A DNA stretch of 50,149 nucleotides from Pirellula sp. GTDB lineage: Bacteria > Planctomycetota > Planctomycetia > Pirellulales > Pirellulaceae. Shown here in pieces: positions 1-9,000 of the stretch. Under the pieces are notes generated by a model, which was not told where the DNA came from, made no database searches, and saw nothing but the letters and a program-made list of their open reading frames with translations. Made by a program: the position numbers and the translations under genes. The stretch's first letter is position 1; each line of letters opens with the position of its first letter. The stretch covers positions 1-50,149 of the forward strand of contig JAJTID010000040.1 in the NCBI GenBank assembly GCA_021300155.1. The letters run 5' to 3'.

Positions 1-3000
1 GCTAAAGGTTCTTCGCTCACCAAACGCATTCGTGAATGTTTGTGCAACACCCCGACTATCGAAGATCTGGAGATAGGAGTCTAGCCCCGAACCTGCCGAG
101 TCGATATCGATAATCGCGCGTTCGCCTACCCCAAGCTTGAACTGGTAGATATCGACGTCGCGATTCGTAATCCGAGGATCTCCGGAACCGATCAAGAAAA
201 GTGACTTGGCCGCATTGAGTCGCGCACCAGTTACGGTTGTCCCGTCCATCGCGGCGATTGGGTCTGCACCGAGTAGGATGGCTGACTTGAGCTGGCTCAC
301 CGTTGCATTTGGTGCATAGCCAGCCAAAAGTGCGACTACACCTGCCACGTGCGGAGACGCCATGGAGGTACCGCTGTTGATTCCATATCCACCTCCCAGC
401 GTCGTGCTGAGAATATCAACGCCAGGAGCAGAGAGATCAACCGTGGTTCTTCCGAAATGAGTAAAGCCTGCGTTCCGATCACGATTGTCAGAAGCTGCTA
501 CCGCGATGATCCCATCCAACGGATAAGTCGCAGGGTAAGTTGCGAACACATCATTGTCGATAGAACTGTTACCCGCTGCTGCAACAAACGGAATTCCCGC
601 GTCAATGCTTGCTTGAATGGCGTTCATGAAGGCCTGATTAAACCCGCCGCCTCCATAACTGTTATTGCTCACCACGATGTTGATGCCAAAGCGAGTCTTC
701 ATCGTCACCATGTAATTCACAGCTTCGATGATTCCCGCCGCCGAACCACCACCTAGCCCCAGAACCTTGAGGGCCATAATCTTGGAATTCCAACTAACGC
801 CGGATACCCCAATACTATTGTTTCCAACGGCAGCCGTCGTTCCAGCTACGTGTGTTCCGTGGCCTGTATCATCCATAGGATCGGAGTCACGGTTCGCCGT
901 ATCAATACCGTGGATATCATCCACATATCCATTGCCATCATTGTCGATACCATCCCCCGCAATTTCACCTGGGTTAACCCACATGTTTGCTCGCAAGTCT
1001 GGATGGTTGTAATCGACCCCTGAGTCCAGGATTGCAATGACAGTTTGGCTAGAGCCGACAAACGTATCCCAAGCTTCGGGCAAGTCGATGTCTGCATCGA
1101 CAACTCCACCGGTTTGTCCGACGTTGTTGTAGTGCCATTGTTGAGGATACTGAATATCATTCGGCACACGAGCCGCCGTGTAAATCGGATCCCTTTCCGC
1201 TTTCTCGACCTCAGGCAACTGATTCAAGGATTCAATCTTGACTACCGTGTTCTGTGTTGGAGTAACTCCGACCAACAAGGTGTTGATGAAATCAAACCTC
1301 TTGATGACTTGTAATCCCTCAGCAGCTAGTATCTCGGCTTGACGGGCTACACTTACTCCTTCGATGAATTGAACAAGGAATTGATCGGCTCGGAAACTCG
1401 TTCCCGAGCTAGTCGTACCGCCAGATCCACTGCCAGTTCCTGCGCTGGATGAAGCACTATTGGAAAGCCCATTTCCGATCATCCCCACATCGCTGTAGAA
1501 CAACGGATTATGTGCCGTTCCTTGAAGCGTCTGCGTCGCTGTCGCGATCGTGTCGTTGGACTCTACCGTAGCCGAATCGGAATGGAAACTCGCACGGCCG
1601 TCGCGACCGATGATCGTATTGTTCACGATGCGAGCTTGTGGTTGCGGGATTTCGCCCAGATCAAGTTGACGAATATCAAATGGGTTCAAAAACCCGAGGA
1701 CAGTATTGTCTAGCGGGAAATCCTGCCATTGCAGCGTCGATACGCCCTCGAGGTACAGAGCAGGACGATTGAAGTATTCAGGGTAACCGATCGAAAAACG
1801 TGAATCGGGCGCAAACGGATCTGGCCCCAGCAGACTCTCAGCCACGGTGGCTGTAATTGTTTGTGTGGTTCCATTGCTAATCAACAAACTACTATTGATC
1901 GAATCGCGCAACGCATGCATGGTTTCGTAGGCATTCGTCGCGAAAGCAGTACAATTCGTGCAGGTTAGTCGTTGATAAAAGGACCCGCCTGTGTCACGAT
2001 ACCAACCCACAGAGCTGTCTGGGGATACGCCGTTCCCTTCGACCTGACCGCTTCCTGCAATTGGATTTCCTGTTCCTCCACCCGCCAAATCTTCAAACTC
2101 CAGACGGACGCGCGTCCGGTCGGCATCAATCACCAACACATCTCCATCATCGATAAACCCACCGAAGTGAGTTGGAGCAGGAGTGTTTACAAACGGATTG
2201 TAATCAGCCAGAGCAGCATTAGGGTCGGCATTAAATGTATACGGCACACGACCTGGCGAGATCATCCAAATCGGTGTCTCACCCTGAATAATCACACCCC
2301 CGAGTCCGCCCTCTTCCAACACGTTGTTTTGTACAACAATACCAGGCACCAGTCCGCCTTGCACAGAGTTGTTCGGTTGTAGTAGATTACGAACGGCTTG
2401 CGTACCCGCGACCTTCGGAATGTTCTGCAAGGAAACACTGTTTCTGTCGTCGAAGAAATCGAACGGATCGATCACATCACGAGGATCTTGCAATCGAGCC
2501 GGTGCTTCACTAAAGATTCCGTAGTCTCGAGATTCTCGGATGTAACTGTTCTGAATGATGACCTGCGATTGCTCGCGTCGGATGTTTCGATCGGATACAC
2601 CTTGATGGAAGATGACAGAAACTCGGCCCGCCGGATTGATGGACTGAACGGAGTTGAAGTAGGCAGATCCATGCAAGTCTACCTTGGCATCTCGACCGCT
2701 GGTGCCACTGACGACTCCATTTGACGAGGCAGCTCGAATGTTTCCTTGGAACTGAGCTTGAACTCCGCTCGAATTCACGGCGTCGCGAATGGCACGTGCC
2801 ACAACGAAATTCGCATCGGTCGGAGTGAATCGAACTGGAACGTTGCCCAAACCGACGTTCGCATCGGTCGAGAATTCGAATGTGATCAATCGTCCACCAT
2901 CGGATAATGTGAATCGATCGCCATCGGTCAATACTGAACCGGCTGGAGCAACCAAGGTAATCTGTTCCGCGAGTCGGTCGTTCGTGTCGATCGACTTCGT

Positions 3001-6000
3001 CAACGTAGGACCACCTGTACTGTTCGAATTGAAGAATTGATCTCCCAGTCGAACTTCCAACTGATAAGCACCCGTCGTCACGGTCGTCGAAGGAACTGGC
3101 ACCACGGCGAATGTTGGGTTCGGTTCACCCGAACCAACACGGGCACCATTCAACAATTGGATATGGACATTCCGAATAACCGTACGCGATGGATCATCGT
3201 TACGAGCTCGGAACTCGACTTGCAACCTGCGGTCCTGTCCTGTGGCGAAGTTCGTGCCATATTGGCTGATGTCAATAACTGCTGATGCAGGACGCCCGGT
3301 CACCAACAATGTTGCTCCTTGAAGATTTTGATTGACCGTTGTTGCAATGCGAACTTGAAAAAATGGATCATCCGCGTCGACAACAAACACATCCATTTGG
3401 CCGTTGAACACTTCGTAATCAAACGCGACTTGTGGCCCATCAAAGAATGGATCGTACGTGGTGAGAGTGAATGGCCGAGTTTGAACAAAGCTGCCTGGTG
3501 CTCCACGTAGGAACGGAGGGAACAACGGATTTCCTTGCAAACCGGCGGGTGCAAAAATATTCCCTTGCCCAAGAAGGATTGGCTCGTTCGCCACTCCAAC
3601 ACTTTCACCACGTTCTGCAAATCCGATGATCACATTGTCAATCCGAGTTCCGTTAGGTCCTCGGAAGACAAGAGAAAGCCCATCCTGGCCGGCGAACGAT
3701 CTTGTGACCAATCCACCGCCCGCAGGACGAGCGTTGATCGAACTCAACGGGATCTTGACCGAGCTATTTGCGCCCGGCGTTAAGCGAAGCAAGCTAGCGT
3801 CTGTCGAACTAGCAACCGCGAATTCCGCGCCGCTCGACTCGCGAATAAATACTTCAAACGTTCCGCCGAGCGAACTGTAGTCCAAGTAAAGGTTTGGCAA
3901 ATCTGCTGCCGCATATGCGCCTAGGTCGAATGTTTTTGCCGAGGTCAAGACACCGGATACACCGATCGTTCGGTTGGCAGGCAAGAAATTCTGGACGACT
4001 GGCAAATCAGCCGTCGTTACTCCGGCGATTGCGTTTTCATCCACGATTCGCCGAATCGAACTGATGGGCTTCACGTTCGCCGGACTGAGCAATTTTGCTC
4101 GCGGTTGGTAAGCCGCAGAGGAGATCGCGACCAGATAATTTCCTTCGGGTAATGCAATAGGACCAACGAACGGATCAGCGGTTCCTGTCGATCCACGACT
4201 TAGGTCTGCGACATCCGAGATAGACAACGGGCGTCCCTGATCGTCCGCAATGTTGCTGGAATCACTCGAATAAATCAAACGATATTGTATGCCGAATCGA
4301 CTCGATGGCTCTTCGACGAAAATATTGATCGAGGTGTCGGGACGATTCAAACCGACAGCGTAATCCAAATCGAAGACAACCGACGCATGACCACCCAGCA
4401 AATTGCCGACGATGTCTTGTTGATTTACTTGAAATGCGTAAAAGTCAACGTCTCTGAAGCTGCTCAAGTTACCTGCGACGCTGAAACCGCCCTTGGCAGT
4501 GTCAAGAATATTGCCTAGGTACTGTGGCCGATTACCGATTTGACGATCTTGTCTTATCGTTAGATTGACATCATTGAACAAGAAAGGCGAAATACCTCTT
4601 CCCGTTGCCACATCGTTGCTCGCATAGATCTGACCATCGCGTACGCTTTCATCCTCGCCAGCTTCACCAATCAATGGAGACTCGCCAGGCAGACCTCGCA
4701 AGCGAACGCCATTGGTCGCATAACGGATATCCGTGTAATTCACAGTCGAGCCCGCAAACTCTTGTGCTTCTCGCAATCGAACTTGCAGTTCATAGGAGCC
4801 AGAACTCAAGCCTGCACCCGACGCATCCGCGTTGGTGCTGGCACTGCGAACGCGGACAAAATAACTGCCAGGAGTTCCATTGGAACCGGGCAATCGAATG
4901 CGCATTCCAGGATCCAGCGGATTGACCGTCCCATCTTCCTTGACAACGTTGCCAGCGGTTAGCTTCGTACCTACGGTACGAGTGGCTAACGGATTGACAT
5001 TGCTTCGATCGATGAGATCGGAGGTAAAAATCAAGGAAGGGTCGGAGGCTTCGAAGGTGCTATTGTCGCTTCGAGCCAATAACTCACCGTTGGCATTCAA
5101 GAACTCGATCACCAAATCGAGGTTGTTGCGGGTATGGTCGATATCGAGCCAAATTTCAGAACCAGCGACACCGGTAAAGCTATAAACGTCGACATCTTCC
5201 GCCTGACTCAATACTCCAGAAACCACGAATCCAAGTCGTCGATTCTCATCTCCAGAATCCGTATTCGCCGCAAGTACTCCCAAAACTTGGGCTGTTCCAA
5301 CAAAGCCATTGGGACCAGGTGCGGCTGCCGCAAAATCTTCGGTCTCCAAGACCATCGCCACATTGCGATCGTTCGAATACTGATCCAGCAAAATTCCACG
5401 CCAGTCCGCAGCCTGTGGAACCGACCCAATGCCGTCATTGTTCGTGTCGGTTTGAGGCTTGCCGTCAGGTTGCAATCCCGCACCGGCCGTATCATCTGCC
5501 AAACTGGTCAAGATAACAGGGAAACCTGGTTGACCAACAAGATGAATAGTGCCACCAACTCGGTCGCGAGCTGAAGTCAATTGCCCATTCGCTGTTAAGC
5601 CTGCACCCAGATTTCGATTGAAGTTCGAACCATAACCATCAAACTTCACGACCAACGATTCCGTCGGTGCACTCTGAAGTCGCAGACCACCTTCGTGCTG
5701 TACATTACCCACGAAAATCTCTTCAGTAACCACGTGAACAATATCGGTATCATCCCAAATACTTGCCGTGGTCAAAAACTGCCCGGCGCGAATGTTCAAT
5801 CCATTCAAACCGTTGTTGAACATTCGATTGTCGCGGATCAAAGGTCCGCGGTTTGCCAAGTAGCTGGAATTGCGTTCGGCAAATCCCGTTTGACGACCGG
5901 TGTCTGGCAAGAAGTCGTCGGTCATGCTATTGAGATCGATCGTGATCGCACTTCCGGCATTACCTCGGAAAATGTTGTCAATGATCACAGGTTGTGCACC

Positions 6001-9000
6001 GCGAACGAAAACCGTTGCTCGTTCGTTGCTCAATCGACCCAATCGAGTTCCTGGCCCCTGGCCGCCGAAACCATTGGCATTGTTCTCAAACAGCGTATGT
6101 GCAATTCTCGCGTCTGCTTGATGTATTTCCAACGCATTGAATGCACGGAATGTACTATCCAATCGAGTCACACCACCACCGAACGCAATTCGAGCATAGT
6201 CGAGACTAACATTTGTTGTTGGGCCGGCGTAGATGCCTCCCCAATCACCAGGTGCCGGCGACGACACGGAACGATTGTTATTCGTGTCAAACGTACCACC
6301 CGCTCCCACCGTGTCATCTTGGCGGCTAGTAAAGACGATCGGCAATCCGTCCAATCCTTCTGCGATGAGATTTGCGCCAAAGGTCAACTCGATCCGGGCT
6401 GCCTCCGACTTGATCACCATCCCTGGATCGATCACCAACGAAGCGTTAAGACGTGGACGTTGAACTCCCAAACTCTGAGGAGCCAGTGTGCCGACTAAGT
6501 TCGCACCCGTGTCAAGGAAGGAAGTGTTACCATCCTGCAATTCAGCAATCAACTGGAACGGTGAACCGCCACCGTTCGCGCTGCGATAGACCCGTCGACC
6601 CACAAAACCTGCCAACGTTCGAGGAAGATTGTCGAGTCGAACGGAGCTATTGGCACTTACAACAATTGACGATGTCGTGTTCGATGCGAGTCCCTCGCGA
6701 CCACCAGCGTCCACCATCACAATACGATAGGAAAATCGACCGCCAGCAGCCAATGTACCACCTGGAACCTCAGTCAAAGCGACCGTGGAAACATCCGCTC
6801 GATCGCGAATCAATGTCCCGCCTGCGAATTGCCCAGCGTCCAAGAAAGTAGAAGTGTTCCGATCTAGATTTGCTATCAAGTCGTACGGGCCGGTCCCGGT
6901 CCCTTGGCTTCGATAAAGTCGTCGCTCTACAAAGTCACCCGTGGCGCCTGGCAAGCTTGCAATAGAAACGGCTGTTTGGCCGGCCAACAAGTTGATCGTG
7001 ACCGATGGATCCGAAGGGATACTCTCGTAACCATTGCGATCAACGAAGGTGATCTTGTAGTTGTAAAAACCAGGTTGTAGCAAACCACCGGTGTTCGGCC
7101 CGAGCGATATCAATGCAGATGGTGGCACCGTACTGTCGAGCAAAGCACCGCCAGGATTTCCATTGACCACCAAATTGTCGGTCAACACGTGCACGATGTC
7201 TGTATCGTCGAATCGTCCAGGAACGTTCAACCCGGAATCGACACGAATGAACAGACCGTTCACGGAATTGTTCAGCAACGTATTCCGTTTGATATTCGGA
7301 CCCACGCGATCGTAATCGCTGGTAAACGAACCACTCGTTTGGAAACGTGGCTCGTTAAAGTTGGTCTCTTCAAAACTGCTCGGCAAAGCACTGATCGCAG
7401 CACTGGAGCTTCGTGTAATCACGTTATCGGTAACCGTCGCACGCGTTCCCAACAACTCAATCGGGTTGAACGTCTGAGTCACGGACTCCACGTTGAAGGT
7501 GCCGCCACCAAATCGAATGTCTGCAAAGTTGATGTGCTGAAGGAAGATCCCTTCGTTTTCCAAATCACGACGGCCAGCAGCAACATCGAGCTCACGGCTT
7601 ATGCTAATGCCCCCCCAGTTTCCTGGAGTTGGGGTCGTGGTCGGTAGGAACGTATCCAAGCCAATGGATTCATCCAGCCATGACGTGAAATACACACGGC
7701 CGTTCGCTACTGCTCCAGTGGAAGTACGTTGCGCGTTGCCGTTCGCATCCAGAAGCACCGGTGCCCCCAACACTTGAAGAACACCGCCGGAACGATCAAT
7801 GTTGACGTTCGAGCTTCCGACGCCGATCCGTGCATCTCGCAATTTGAATACGGCACCCGCATCAATAATGGTGGTGACCCCACGAGGCACATCCATGCTT
7901 ATACCATCGGACAATACCGAACCGGAAAGCAATCCACGGCCAATCTCGTAGGCAAAGTTGTCCCCAACGGTAGCCAGATTTCCATCGTTACCACCGTTGC
8001 CCACAATGCGAACGATATCACCGGGTTGTGCCGCTCCAAATGCGTTCGGCACATCAGATGCTGAAATGTTATTGAATGGCCTTGCGAGGCTTCCATCCGC
8101 ATTAGGGCCAGCCGACTTATCGACGAAGATTGTCTTGCCTTGGACATCGATCAATCGCAGTGCTGAATCAATCGTTATCGATCGTTCTCCTGTTAATCGA
8201 ATACTCGATCCAAATGCAGTCGCAACCACTCCCAATTGAGTTCTTCCATTGATGGCCGCCGCTAACGCGGACGCCAAATTGTTCGCTGTCGCTGCTGGAC
8301 TAAATGGAATCGCGAATCGTCCAGGCTGAACACCATTGCCAGTATCAAACTCGAATACGTTTCGAACGCCATTCCCGCCGATGACGGTGACCGTACGACC
8401 TTCCAGTGAAGCAGAGCCGCCCGCATTGAAATTGATCACTCGATCCAACGGTCTCGTTTGGAACCAGAAGTCATGCGTTCCGCCGGGCTTTCCGTCTGCG
8501 TCACCATCGAATCCGACAGCCACACCATTGGCTTCCGTTCCGACCATGTCTTGAATCGCATCGCGAGTATCTACAGCAGCACGGAATGTGACTCGCAATT
8601 CATAGTTACCTTGCGACTGGCCACCAAAGCCGCTGTTCGCGACCGCTCCGTTGTAATCCGAATTGCCACTGGCACTCACGCCCAAGAAGTAAACGCCGGT
8701 CCCTAGCGACATCTTGATCAAAGAGTCTTGGCTGAAGTAGTCGTCGTTTTGCGAGACCAACTCCATGTCTCCGCCAGACAGAACCACTGGGTTCTGAGTA
8801 AGAACATTACCTCCCACTTTCGTGGTGCCGCTACCTTGGCTTAATCGAACTCGAACCAGTGAGCTTGCTGCCGGCGAGTTGTTGATCGCATCAATAACAT
8901 CTTGCACAGTGCTCTCGGAACCGGCGGTGTCATTGAGGTCGATGCTCAACGCATTCGGAAACGCCATAATCGTTGGCTTAACATTGGCACCTTTGTCCGA

